Of a DNA stretch of 64,000 nucleotides, positions 8,506-16,540 are shown one piece after another. The notes beneath the pieces were generated by a model. The model ran no database searches. It had not been told where the DNA came from and saw only the letters and a list, made by a program, of their open reading frames with translations. Positions within the stretch are counted from its first letter, which is position 1. Every line of letters starts with the position of its first letter. The position numbers and the translations under genes were made by a program. The stretch comes from Candidatus Gastranaerophilales bacterium (GTDB taxonomy: Bacteria > Cyanobacteriota > Vampirovibrionia > Gastranaerophilales > Gastranaerophilaceae): positions 149,491 through 213,490 of the forward strand of contig CALVAX010000003.1 in the NCBI GenBank assembly GCA_944325605.1. Direction: 5' to 3'.

Positions 8506-8561
8506 GAACTCGCAACAACCTGCTTGGAAGGCAGGGACTCTAGCCATTGAGTTACTTCCGC
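8490..8561 (-). tRNA. tRNA-Gly (anticodon TCC)
   Basis: The 72-nt minus-strand sequence folds as a cloverleaf. The acceptor stem is GCGGAAG/CTTCCGC, the anticodon stem CCTGC/GCAGG with loop CTTCCAA, and the T-arm contains GTTCGAGT. The anticodon TCC reads glycine GGA codons. The CCA end is not encoded. Fifteen bases of its 3' end recur upstream of the MITE-like repeats, which fits use of this tRNA as an integration target. Confidence 0.93.
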
Positions 8562-8668
8562 AAATTTCTTTGCATGTCGATTCTATACCAAACATTTTTT
8601 TTTTGCAATATTTTTCTTTTTTATGGTATTCTCTTATACAAGGGATTATGCAAATAAGGTTAGGTATT

Positions 8669-9538
8669 ATGGAATTTATTGACAGTATTATTGAACATTT
8701 TGAAAAACTTGACAAACTCCTTAAATCTACACATATGGATTTCTTTGTCGGCATTGTTATTAACGTATTTATAATAGTTATTCTGTTTAAAATCGTCGAT
8801 ATGTTCGGCAGCAAGCTTAAACAACATATTCTCGCTAAAGATTCAAAAACTCAACTGGTTCAGTTTTTGCCCATCCTTGAAAAAATATTTAAATTTTTAA
8901 TTGTTTTCTTTATTGTTGCATCGTTTTTGCAAAGTTTCGGATATTCGGTTACATCGCTGATTACAGGGTTTGGAATTACGGGTTTGGCTGTCGGCTTTGC
9001 GGCTAATGCCACTATCGCAAATATTTTTGGCACCCTTTCTATTTTCAGCGACAAAGCTTATCGTATAGGAGATTATGTTATTGTAAATGGTGTTGAAGGT
9101 TATGTTGAAGATGTAAATTTAATGTCTACAAAAATTAGAACGTTAGATAATTTTTTGTATATTGTCCCAAACAGCAGCGCTTCAAACGGAAATATCTGCA
9201 ACATTTCCGCCGCTAAAAAGAGAAGAATTAACGAAGTATTCACTCTTACATACGACACATCAGACGAAAAGCTGGAGCGTGCTATTCATATTCTGAAAGA
9301 AATTCTTGAGGAAAATAAAGATATTCATAAAGATTATCTTGTTGTGGCAGACACTCTTGCCGATAGTTCAATAAACATAAGATGTATTGCCTATGCAAAA
9401 ACCGGTTCTTATAATGAATACAAAAAAATCCAGTCAGACTTTTTGCTTGAAGCTGTGAAACGTTTCAGAGCAGAAGGTTTGGACTTTGCGTTCCCGTCAA
9501 CATCTTTGTATGTCGAAAAAGCGGGCAATATTTTATGA
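8669..9538 (+). CDS. mscS: Small-conductance mechanosensitive channel, MscS family
   Basis: The 289-residue protein has the MscS architecture. Three transmembrane segments lie in the first 120 residues, and the pore helix carries the Gly/Ala pattern GITGLAVGFAANATIAN. The beta domain follows (DKAYRIGDYVIVNGVEGYVEDV, then a TKIRTLDN segment), and then the C-terminal alpha/beta cage. MscS channels open under membrane tension to release solutes in hypo-osmotic shock. The ATG at 8669 has AAGG/AGG upstream. The ATG 21 bases earlier has its purine run too close, and a longer frame would run through the tRNA gene. It overlaps rlmH by 4 bp. Confidence 0.88.
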   Translation: MEFIDSIIEHFEKLDKLLKSTHMDFFVGIVINVFIIVILFKIVDMFGSKLKQHILAKDSKTQLVQFLPILEKIFKFLIVFFIVASFLQSFGYSVTSLITGFGITGLAVGFAANATIANIFGTLSIFSDKAYRIGDYVIVNGVEGYVEDVNLMSTKIRTLDNFLYIVPNSSASNGNICNISAAKKRRINEVFTLTYDTSDEKLERAIHILKEILEENKDIHKDYLVVADTLADSSINIRCIAYAKTGSYNEYKKIQSDFLLEAVKRFRAEGLDFAFPSTSLYVEKAGNIL

Positions 9539-10005
9539 TTATAAAAATTATTGCTCTTGGAAAACTGAAAGAAAAATTTTTAAAAGACGGAATTGATGAA
9601 TTTCAAAAACGTCTGAAACCATATGCAAATTTTGAAATAATAGAGCTTTCGCCTGTTGAAATTAAGGACGGGCATCTTATTGCAAAAGCTTTGGATGAAG
9701 AAGCTGTGAAGATTATGGCGCATATAAAACAGTCTTCGTATGTAATTACGCTGGAAATTGGCGGGAAGATGCTTTCGTCAGAGGATTTTGCCATAAAAAT
9801 AGATGAACTTACAAAAGACGGGATAAGCGAAATTGTTTTTGTAATAGGTTCATCCTGCGGGCTTTCGCCTAAGGTTTCTACGCGTGCGGATTTTAAAATG
9901 AGTCTTTCCAAGATGACATTTTTGCACCAGTTTGCAAGACTGATACTTGTAGAACAGATTTATCGGGCGTTTAAGATAATTAAAGGTGAAACTTATCACA
10001 AATAG
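9535..10005 (+). CDS. rlmH: 23S rRNA pseudouridine-1915 N3-methyltransferase RlmH
   Basis: The length of 156 residues is the family norm. The C-terminal SPOUT knot is clear: FVIGSSCGL, then LSLSKMTF-type SKMTFLHQFARLILVEQIYRA and the terminal TYHK. RlmH methylates pseudouridine 1915 in helix 69 of 23S rRNA using S-adenosylmethionine, in the 70S ribosome. The usual GGAxG of the SAM site reads GSSCG here, a minor divergence. It starts in the ATGA overlap with mscS and is probably co-transcribed with it. Confidence 0.93.
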   Translation: MIIKIIALGKLKEKFLKDGIDEFQKRLKPYANFEIIELSPVEIKDGHLIAKALDEEAVKIMAHIKQSSYVITLEIGGKMLSSEDFAIKIDELTKDGISEIVFVIGSSCGLSPKVSTRADFKMSLSKMTFLHQFARLILVEQIYRAFKIIKGETYHK

Positions 10006-10006
10006 T

Positions 10007-10035
10007 TTTACATTTTCTCCCAAAAGTGATATACT
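10007..10035 (+). promoter_or_regulatory. Sigma-70 promoter with operator-like inverted repeat
   Basis: TTTACA at 10007-10012 and TATACT at 10030-10035 are separated by 17 bp. The -10 box is embedded in a perfect inverted repeat, AAGTGATATACTCACTT at 10024-10040, a good candidate for a repressor site. A GGGAGAG ribosome binding site for the gene at 10066 follows. Confidence 0.6.
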
Positions 10036-10065
10036 CACTTTGTAGACAGTACAAGGGAGAGAAAA

Positions 10066-11793
10066 ATGGAAACTTTTGAACTTAATTATTCGCTTGAAGA
10101 ATTAAAAAAGAGAACAAATAAAGAATATTTGAGCACCAAAAAGATGCTTGATATTGATGCTCCCGAGTATCTGGAACTTGCGGAAGGCGACAAAAAAGCT
10201 TTAAAAAATCTTGTAAAGGCGGCATTTTTTATTCAAAAAATATTTATGCGCCTGGATAACAGCAAAAATGCTGAATTTCAAGCGTTTTTAGACAGTGAAA
10301 TTTTAAAGGGAAATGAGCGCGCCGAGTTAACAAAGATTTTGTTCAATGCGCAAAAAGGCATGTGCGCAATAGACAGAGAATCGACAAAAATAAATCTGGC
10401 AAAAGGTATTACTGAACTTCCGGGAAAAGGTTTATATCCGGAAGATTTGACAAAGGAAGTCTTTCATAAAATTTTGATAAAAATGCTTAAAAAAGGTAAG
10501 GTTGAAGAAGTCCGCAAAATTTTAAATCAGCGTTCTATTGTTGAAAGAAAGGATAATGAACTTGTTGCGGTTGATTATGTAAACTTTTTCAGCGAAGAAT
10601 TCAGAGTCGTTGCGGAAAAATTGGAGGCAGCCGCCGAAACATCTACAAATGAAGATTTTAATGAATATTTAAGACGTCAAGCGGCGGCATTAAGAACAGC
10701 AGACCCGATGCTTGATGCTTACGCGGACAAAAAGTGGGCAGAATTGCAGGATACACCGCTTGAATTCACGATAACAAGAGAAAATTACGCAGACGAAATG
10801 ACGGAGAGTGTAATAGAGGATGAAGAATTAAAGGCGCTTTTGGATGAGCATAAGATAGTTCCGGTATCAAAAGATATGCTTGGCGGAAGGGTTGGAATTG
10901 TAAACAAAAAAGGAACGGAAGCTTTATTAAAGATTAAAGAATACCTGCCTCTGCTGGCCGCGAATATGCCTTATCATGAAGAATACGAACAGAATATTTC
11001 AAAGACTGAAGATGCAAAGCAGACTATGGTCGATGTTGATATAGTTGCATTAGCCGGAGATGTCGGGGCATATCGTGCAGGAATTACGCTTGCTGAAAAT
11101 CTTCCAAATGACGACAAATTGTCATTAACCATCGGCGGAGGCAGACGTAACGTTTATCACAGACAAATCAGGTTTATCTCTGACAGAGAAAAACTTCAAA
11201 AAAGACTTGATGCGATATTGGATAAAGAACAGCACAAATATTATTTGGATGAAGCTGACCACTGGTTTACAATCGGGCATGAGAACACGCATTCTCTCGG
11301 CCCTAACAAAGGAACAGAGGCTCTTGGCAAGTACAAAAGCATAATTGAAGAAAATAAAGCCGATATGGGCGGACTTGCGTTTCTGGATTTGCTGGAAGAA
11401 AAGGGTATGTATACTCATGAGCAAGTCCTGCAGATGCTTGTAACCTTTGCGGCAGACAATTTTCTCAAATCAAAACCGACGCTTTCTCAAGCCCACAGAG
11501 TCAGAACGGTAATGCAGACAAAATATTTCATTGAAAACGGCGCAATAGAATTGAATGCTGAAGGTAAAATTTATGTCAATATAGATAAAATGATACCGAC
11601 AGCAAAGAAAATGCTTGCTGAAATTGTAAGAATTCAGATAGACGGAGATTTCCAAAAAGGTGAAAAATATGTTCTTGACAATTTTGTCTGGACAGATGAG
11701 ATGGAAGCAATTTCAGAAAAACTCAGAGAAGTCGACAAAACTCTGAACGGACGTACTGAATCTCCGCTTGCGGCAATGCTCTTGAAAAGTTAA
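10066..11793 (+). CDS. M49-like (dipeptidyl-peptidase III-type) zinc metallopeptidase
   Basis: The 575-residue cytoplasmic protein has a zinc-binding HENTH at about residues 405-409, followed by SLGP, and an EENKAD segment about 22 residues later. That arrangement recalls bacterial relatives of peptidase family M49 (DPP III), where two His and a downstream Glu bind zinc. Classical DPP III has HEXXXH, and this protein has the shorter HEXXH. DPP III removes dipeptides from the N-terminus of short peptides. The long helical N-terminal half is not recognised. It has its own promoter with a palindrome at -10, and the membrane protein gene 9 nt downstream is probably co-transcribed. Confidence 0.72.
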   Translation: METFELNYSLEELKKRTNKEYLSTKKMLDIDAPEYLELAEGDKKALKNLVKAAFFIQKIFMRLDNSKNAEFQAFLDSEILKGNERAELTKILFNAQKGMCAIDRESTKINLAKGITELPGKGLYPEDLTKEVFHKILIKMLKKGKVEEVRKILNQRSIVERKDNELVAVDYVNFFSEEFRVVAEKLEAAAETSTNEDFNEYLRRQAAALRTADPMLDAYADKKWAELQDTPLEFTITRENYADEMTESVIEDEELKALLDEHKIVPVSKDMLGGRVGIVNKKGTEALLKIKEYLPLLAANMPYHEEYEQNISKTEDAKQTMVDVDIVALAGDVGAYRAGITLAENLPNDDKLSLTIGGGRRNVYHRQIRFISDREKLQKRLDAILDKEQHKYYLDEADHWFTIGHENTHSLGPNKGTEALGKYKSIIEENKADMGGLAFLDLLEEKGMYTHEQVLQMLVTFAADNFLKSKPTLSQAHRVRTVMQTKYFIENGAIELNAEGKIYVNIDKMIPTAKKMLAEIVRIQIDGDFQKGEKYVLDNFVWTDEMEAISEKLREVDKTLNGRTESPLAAMLLKS

Positions 11794-11802
11794 GGTGTTG
11801 AT

Positions 11803-12351
11803 ATGTCTAAGAAATTATATTTCTATCCTTACGAAAAACCCTCAGTGAAAATAGTATGGGTAATTTTTGCTTTGCTATTTTCATCAATTATATTGTTTTC
11901 TCCAGATCAGAGTTTTAAGTTGCCGGCTCGGTTGTTTGTAGCTCTATCTGCCGGCGTTTTTCCGTTTTTATTCGTTTATTTAATATTATACTGGTCAACG
12001 GCGGCTGATAAAAAGTCAATTGTGAGATTCATCAAGTTGAAAAAGAAAAATCTTGAAATTATTTTTCGGGATAAATCTGTAAAAATTTATCCTGTAGAAA
12101 ATATAAGTTCAATTTCAATCAGCTATGAAGGCCGTTTGTTTCCTTTATCTTGGGGACCTCCAAGATGGTCAGATGTTTCAATCGGCATAAAGGCATTGGG
12201 TTTTGAAACTTCTCAACTTTCAGCATGCGAATTTAGTACTATGGTTTGGGCATCAGCCATTGAATTGGTAAAATATGCAAAAGAAAATAATATCAAGATA
12301 TTTTACAATTCTGATGAAACCGGAAACTATTTTGAAAAGCTCTGCCGTTAA
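11803..12351 (+). CDS. Two-helix membrane protein, unknown function
   Basis: The 182-residue protein has two transmembrane helices within residues 15-65 (VWVIFALLFSSIILF and FVALSAGVFPFLFVYLILYW). A cytoplasmic domain of beta pattern follows (LEIIFRDKSVKIYPVENISSI), reminiscent of PH-like domains but not demonstrably one. It follows the M49-like peptidase by 9 nt and is convergent with folE2, whose stop codon it overlaps by 4 bp. Confidence 0.6.
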   Translation: MSKKLYFYPYEKPSVKIVWVIFALLFSSIILFSPDQSFKLPARLFVALSAGVFPFLFVYLILYWSTAADKKSIVRFIKLKKKNLEIIFRDKSVKIYPVENISSISISYEGRLFPLSWGPPRWSDVSIGIKALGFETSQLSACEFSTMVWASAIELVKYAKENNIKIFYNSDETGNYFEKLCR

Positions 12352-13130
12352 ACTTTGCTTTCTCTTTGATAAGCCCAGGCAGAATGATTATGAATGCTTT
12401 CAAAAGCTTCGCATTCAACTTCAAATTCGTTTACAATCGAGTTTTCTCTAAGTTTAACAACAACATCTCTTAAAACATCTTCAACAAATTTAGGATTTGA
12501 GTATGCTTTTTCTGTCACAAATTTCTCGTCTTCACGTTTCAAAAGAGGATACACCGGACAGCTTGCGCAAGATTCCACCATATCTATCAAATCCTCAAGC
12601 CAGATGTGCTTATCTTCATCATAAGAAACTCTGACACGGATAAAAGCCCTCTGGTTGTGCGCACCGTTGTCTGAAATCTCTTTTGAACAAGGGCAAAGAG
12701 TTGTTACAGGAACTTCCGCTCCGAGGATGAATTTATAGTTATTGTTTTCGATTTGTCCTTTAAAAATACATTCATAACTCATTGGCGACGCAAGTTTTGT
12801 TACCGGCGAAAGTTTGTCTATAAAATAAGTAAACTTAAATTCCAACTCTCCGCTTTTGGCCTCAAGACGATTGATAATTTCTTCAAGGCAGCCTTTAATA
12901 TCAACCCCGAGAAGGTTTTTATTTCTCCACTCGGTCAAAACCTCGACAAATCGTGACATATGCGTTCCTTTGTAATCTCTTGGCAGAGAAACATTAACCT
13001 TTGCTTTCGCGCATACAACCTGATTGGAATTGTTTTTTCGCTGGATAATAAGCGGTAATTCAAGATGCTTAATCCCGACTTTTTGAATATCAACGTTTCT
13101 TTCGTCTTTTAGGTTTTGGATGTCTTTCAT
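12348..13130 (-). CDS. folE2: GTP cyclohydrolase FolE2 (type IB)
   Basis: The 260-residue protein is a full-length FolE2, which converts GTP to 7,8-dihydroneopterin triphosphate at the start of folate (and sometimes queuosine) synthesis. The metal-ligand cysteine lies in the conserved VTTLCPCSKEISD segment. Also visible are AHNQRAFIRV, SCPVYPLLKREDE and the C-terminal ESIHNHSAWA. FolE2 enzymes work with several metals and often replace FolE when zinc is scarce. No zinc operator is evident upstream. Together with folC at 48113 it shows a folate pathway. Confidence 0.95.
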   Translation of the reverse strand: MKDIQNLKDERNVDIQKVGIKHLELPLIIQRKNNSNQVVCAKAKVNVSLPRDYKGTHMSRFVEVLTEWRNKNLLGVDIKGCLEEIINRLEAKSGELEFKFTYFIDKLSPVTKLASPMSYECIFKGQIENNNYKFILGAEVPVTTLCPCSKEISDNGAHNQRAFIRVRVSYDEDKHIWLEDLIDMVESCASCPVYPLLKREDEKFVTEKAYSNPKFVEDVLRDVVVKLRENSIVNEFEVECEAFESIHNHSAWAYQRESKV

Positions 13131-13218
13131 AAATTTTCTTTCAAATGTTAATTTTTGTTAAAATTGACCACAAAAAATAGCAATTTTTTGGGAATAATAT
13201 ACTTATTATAAATATATA

Positions 13219-13274
13219 AAGCTCTCTCTTCTTATTTAAACGGATAGGCCTTGAAAAATCAAGGTCTTTTTTTT
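13219..13274 (+). ncRNA. Candidate small RNA with pyrimidine-rich 5' end
   Basis: No plus-strand gene lies upstream, yet a strong plus-strand terminator is present: GGCCTTGA/TCAAGGTC with an AAAA loop, followed by eight Ts. A weak promoter (TTTTTG, 16 bp, TATAAA at 13207-13212) would start an RNA near 13219. Its 5' part, CTCTCTCTTCTT, is unstructured and complementary to purine-rich ribosome binding sites. This is inferred only from sequence signals. Confidence 0.4.
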
Positions 13275-13277
13275 GTC

Positions 13278-13312
13278 AAAAAATAAGCGGACTTAATATA
13301 TAAGCCCGCTTT
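13278..13312 (-). terminator. Terminator of the thioredoxin-like gene
   Basis: Read on the minus strand, AAGCGGGCTTA and TAAGTCCGCTT form an 11-bp stem (one G-U) with a short loop and the tail ATTTTTT, three bases after the stop codon at 13316. Confidence 0.75.
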
Positions 13313-13315
13313 ATT

Positions 13316-13786
13316 TTATTTTTTAGAAGCTTTGTCTAACAAACCTCTGATTCTCAGGTACCTGTCAAGTTCAGTTCTGAATTTTGGAAGGTTCTGATAA
13401 ATAGCGTTGTTAATTAAAAATCTGTTGTCATACTTTGGGTCAATAACGTATACCGTCGGGAAACCGGTTAAAGCGACATCTTCAACGAGGTCTTTGTTAG
13501 CCGGATCTTCGACATTAAGCATAACAAAATTGTATTTAGTAATGTAGAGCATGCTTAAAACTTTAAACTTAGGCATAAATCTTAAGCAGTAACCGCACCA
13601 GTCAACGTAGAATAGAGCAATCATCGGCTTGTCGCTTTCGAGAGCTTGTTCGTAGGAAATCCCGACTTTATAGTCTGATGGTTTTTCTTTTTTATCAAAA
13701 GCACCGGTCGCAACGGCAAATCCGGCAGCTGATGTCAATATAACAACAAGCAAAATAGCTAAAGTAATTATAATTTTCTTTTTCAT
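13316..13786 (-). CDS. Membrane-anchored thioredoxin-like protein
   Basis: An N-terminal helix (residues 4-28, IIITLAILLVVILTSAAGFA) anchors or exports the 156-residue protein. The rest is a thioredoxin fold with the active-site WCGYC at 63-67, a cis-proline in the TGFPTVYV segment and a C-terminal helix. The redox motif CGYC differs from thioredoxin's CGPC and DsbA's CPHC. It probably acts as a thiol oxidoreductase outside the cytoplasmic membrane. It is monocistronic, with its own terminator and a GGAGGA ribosome binding site. Confidence 0.82.
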   Translation of the reverse strand: MKKKIIITLAILLVVILTSAAGFAVATGAFDKKEKPSDYKVGISYEQALESDKPMIALFYVDWCGYCLRFMPKFKVLSMLYITKYNFVMLNVEDPANKDLVEDVALTGFPTVYVIDPKYDNRFLINNAIYQNLPKFRTELDRYLRIRGLLDKASKK

Positions 13787-13960
13787 GAAATCCTCCTCTT
13801 GTGAATATTATACAACAAACAGAATGTTCTTGACAAATTCACAAAACTTTACAAAAGGCTTGAAAAAGTATATACTATGATATATACTAAGTATATAATC
13901 CGTACAAAAAGTGTATGTTGTTCTCGTGTAATAAAATTAAATAAGGAGTTTAAGCAGAGT

Positions 13961-14866
13961 ATGAGTAAGAACACACCTGTAAAAATGAAGAAGGCAAAAT
14001 CCAATCCTGCCCGAAATGAGGTTTTGGCGTGCGGAGGCGGTGAATTTACCGATTATTTAAGAGAGATATCCAATTACCCCGTTTTGACAATCGCAGAAGA
14101 GAAGGATTTAGCAAGAAGAGCAAAAGAAGGCGACACAGAGGCCAAAAAGCATCTGGTGCAGTCAAATTTGCGAGTAGTAGTGACGATAGCCAAAAAAGTT
14201 ATTCATAATTCACCCCTGCCGCTGGTGGATTTAATTCAGGAGGGCAATCTGGGGCTGATGATAGCTGCAGAGAAATTCAATTACAAACTCGGCTACAAAT
14301 TTTCGACATATGCAAGCTGGTGGATAAAGCAGTCAATGTTCAAAGCGATATCAGAGCAGTCGCATTGTATGCGGATTCCTGTGTACATTCAGGAAACCCT
14401 GTCGAAGTTTTCCAGAGTCAAGTCAGAGATGGAAAGACAATATAACTGTCAGGTTAACAATAAAGACGTGGCAAAGAAAATGAATATAGAGCCTGACAAG
14501 ATAGAAAGTTTTCTGTCAGCTTATACGAAGACGATTTCAATAGAGAGCGGGCTGGAGAGGGCCGACGGCAACGAAATAAATGTAGCGGACATTCTGGAGG
14601 ATAAAAAGGCTTCAGTGACGGCGAAGGCAGAGTATGAGAACCTGAAAAACGATATAGCGATAGTAATATCGACCTTAAAAGAAAGAGAGCAGGACGTAGT
14701 CAAAATGCGTTACGGTTTGGGCAATGCGGCGCGGCTGACGCTGGAAGAAATCGGCAACATATACGGAGTCACAAAAGAATGTATACGCCAGACAGAGATG
14801 AGGGCGTTGCAGAAGATGCGAATGTCAGCGCTTTCGCAGGAACTTTTGTCAGGTTATATAGGATAA
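13961..14866 (+). CDS. RNA polymerase sigma factor, RpoD/SigA type
   Basis: From the ATG at 13961 the protein is 301 residues and contains regions 1.2 to 4.2. Region 1.2 is TDYLREISNYPVLT. Region 2 includes DLIQEGNLGLMIAAEKF and YKFSTYASWWIKQ. Region 4 includes LTLEEIGNIYGVTKECIRQ. It lacks region 1.1, so it may be a group 2 or short primary sigma. The open frame extends upstream, but AAGGAG at about 13943 points to 13961. The upstream region has a palindrome, ATATACTAAGTATAT, overlapping TATA-rich promoter sequence, which may mean autoregulation. A terminator follows at 14914. Confidence 0.88.
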   Translation: MSKNTPVKMKKAKSNPARNEVLACGGGEFTDYLREISNYPVLTIAEEKDLARRAKEGDTEAKKHLVQSNLRVVVTIAKKVIHNSPLPLVDLIQEGNLGLMIAAEKFNYKLGYKFSTYASWWIKQSMFKAISEQSHCMRIPVYIQETLSKFSRVKSEMERQYNCQVNNKDVAKKMNIEPDKIESFLSAYTKTISIESGLERADGNEINVADILEDKKASVTAKAEYENLKNDIAIVISTLKEREQDVVKMRYGLGNAARLTLEEIGNIYGVTKECIRQTEMRALQKMRMSALSQELLSGYIG

Positions 14867-14913
14867 TAATGCTCGTGTGTTTATATATATCTCGTGTTAA
14901 GTGACAGTTACAG

Positions 14914-14937
14914 CCGCCTAAAGGGCGGTTTTATTTT
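14914..14937 (+). terminator. Terminator after the sigma factor gene
   Basis: CCGCC and GGCGG pair around a TAAAG loop and are followed by TTTTATTTT, 47 nt after the stop codon. Confidence 0.75.
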
Positions 14938-15053
14938 GAGTGAGGGGTGAAGAGTGAAGAGGGTTGAAAGGTTGAACGGTTGAATGGTTGAAGGGATTGT
15001 TACAAAATGATTCCCTCTCCCCTTGTGGCTGAGGGTTAGGGTGAGGGTAAACT

Positions 15054-15144
15054 CCGCCCCATTTTGTCTTACACTGTCATTCTGAACTTGTTTCAGAATC
15101 CCGTTGAGATACTGAGATAAACTCAGCATGACAAAATGGGGCGG
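15054..15144. repeat. Palindromic element, CATTTTGTC family, copy 1
   Basis: The outer arms CCGCCCCATTTTGTC and GACAAAATGGGGCGG are perfectly complementary. Inside are a TCATTCTGAACTTGTTTCAGAAT hairpin-like segment and a CTGAGATAAACTCAGC hairpin. Confidence 0.8.
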
Positions 15145-15726
15145 AAGAGAAGAGTGAAGAGGGTTGAAAGGGTGAATGGTTGAAAAGTTGAACGGTTCGT
15201 TACGTAAATAAATCCCCACGCCCCTTGTGGGCGAGGGTTAGGGTGAGGGGTCGGACGGGAAAGTGAGGGGTGAAGAGTGAAGAGGGTTGAAAGGTTGAAC
15301 GGTTGAATGGTTGAAGGGATTGTTTTGGAATAAAAGATGTTAGGACGTTAAGACAGCTCCCCATTTTGTCTTACACTGTCATTCTGAGGCGCCAGCCAAA
15401 GGGTTCTAAAAAACAACATGTCATTCTGAGCCGAAGGCGAAGAATCCCCATAAAGTCCAACGAGATTCTTCGGTCGTAAACTTCCTCAGAATGACATGGA
15501 AAAAACCTCCTCTCCCTAGAGGGGAGAGGGAAGAAATTGTTAGTGAGCAGAAGCGAACTTACAATTTCGGGTGTGGGTGACAGAACCGTAGCCCTTTGGT
15601 CGGATTTACAAATACGACAAAACAACACGTCATCCTGAGGCGCACGAGCAGAGGGTGAAGGGCGTAAGCCGTACCCCGTTTAGCGCGAGTGCGAGAAGCC
15701 GAAGGATCCCCTAAAAATTTGAATAA

Positions 15727-15859
15727 GCCATTTTGTCATGCTGAGTTTATCTCAGCATCTCAACGAGATTCTGTGGGAAACCAGACATTTTGCACGAAAT
15801 CAAAGATTTCGGCAAAAGCAGTCAAACAAGTTCAGAATGACAGTGGTAGACAAAATGGC
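15727..15859. repeat. Palindromic element, CATTTTGTC family, copy 2 (inverted, with insert)
   Basis: GCCATTTTGTC and GACAAAATGGC bound a copy in the opposite orientation to the one at 15054. Its middle is interrupted by about 45 bp containing AAATCAAAGATTT. Confidence 0.7.
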
Positions 15860-15896
15860 GCTTACCACTTAGCAATTGCGGAAACATACATCACAC

Positions 15897-16066
15897 CCCG
15901 ACCATAGCGGAGCGAACAATCAATGTTCCGTTTCTGAACAACAAAGCAAGTGTTGTTTGAGCGTAAGCGAGTTCACTTGCTTAATTGAAACGGTTACAAT
16001 TGATTAGTGAGAGAAGCTCAGGTCGGGAGCTTCTTTGCGGTACTTTCTTGTCGGCACAAGAAAGTA
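15897..16066. repeat. Nested palindromic element, CCCGACC family, copy 1
   Basis: The element is bounded by CCCGACC and GGTCGGG (16021-16027). Inner arms AATCAATGTTCCGTTTC and GAAACGGTTACAATTGATT pair, and AGCAAGTG pairs with CACTTGCT. A separate hairpin, TACTTTCTTG/CAAGAAAGTA, follows at 16041-16066. A second copy is at 55679-55854. Confidence 0.75.
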
Positions 16067-16267
16067 CGGATTAAAGAAACAAAAAGTTGGACGAGTATGC
16101 CCAACCTACATTCTTAACTGCTTCCTCTCCCGCAAGGGGCGAGGAAAAATGAAAACAATCCGTCATTGCGAGCGCAAGCGAAGCAATCCAGAAAAGTCGG
16201 ATTAGTAAATCCGACCTACTTAAATGTCATCCTGAGGCACCAGCCGAAGGATCTAAAGAAAAATTTA

Positions 16268-16350
16268 GCCATTTTGTCTTAGACGGTCATTCTGAACTCG
16301 TTTCAGAATCCCGTTGAGATCCTGAACTAAATTCAGGATGACAAAATGGC
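16268..16350. repeat. Palindromic element, CATTTTGTC family, copy 3
   Basis: GCCATTTTGTC at the left pairs with GACAAAATGGC at the right. The interior resembles copy 1 but the inner hairpin reads CCTGAACTAAATTCAGG. Confidence 0.75.
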
Positions 16351-16506
16351 AGAAATAAAAGATTCTTCGCTTCGCTCAGAATGACAGAAAATAAAAAAGC
16401 TGGATTCTTTCGGGCTTCGCCCTCAGAATGACGAACCAATCCCCTCTCCCACAAGGAGAGAGAGAACTTAACCCTTCAACCTTTCAACTTTTCAACCAAA
16501 AAGAGG

Positions 16507-16534
16507 TTTACTTTTCCACATAAAACCTTAAAAT
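16507..16534 (+). promoter_or_regulatory. Promoter for a probable leaderless mRNA
   Basis: TTTACT and TAAAAT are 16 bp apart, and the -10 box ends 6 nt before the ATG at 16541. There is no ribosome binding site, so the message would begin at or beside the start codon. Confidence 0.55.
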
Positions 16535-16540
16535 ATTTGT

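Larger units (their letters stand above)
14938..16505. repeat. 1.6-kb cluster of dispersed palindromic and tandem repeats
   Basis: This gene-free stretch is a mosaic of at least five repeat types. The first is 8-bp tandem units GGTTGAAN alternating with GTGAAGA-type units. The second is CCCTCTCCCC...GAGGGTTAGGGTGAGGG modules. The third is TCATTCTGAG...CTCAGAATGA palindromes. The fourth is CATTTTGTC...GACAAAATG palindromes, and the fifth is the CCCGACC...GGTCGGG element. Open frames within it translate repeats and have no ribosome binding sites, so I call no genes here. The same families recur at 50.9-51.9, 55.2-55.9 and 63.4-64.0 kb. Confidence 0.85.

Noticed and set aside
8477..8668. N-terminal extension of the mscS frame upstream of 8669
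   Set aside because: It would run antisense through the tRNA-Gly gene and its terminator, and has no start signal.
14908..15907. Open frames of 72-103 codons in the repeat cluster
   Set aside because: They translate repeat units (for example NPFNPLHSS-like runs), lack ribosome binding sites and occur equally in other repeat clusters.
14938..16505. Possible CRISPR array
   Set aside because: The repeats are tandem 8-bp units or palindromes without uniform spacers, and no cas genes are in the window.
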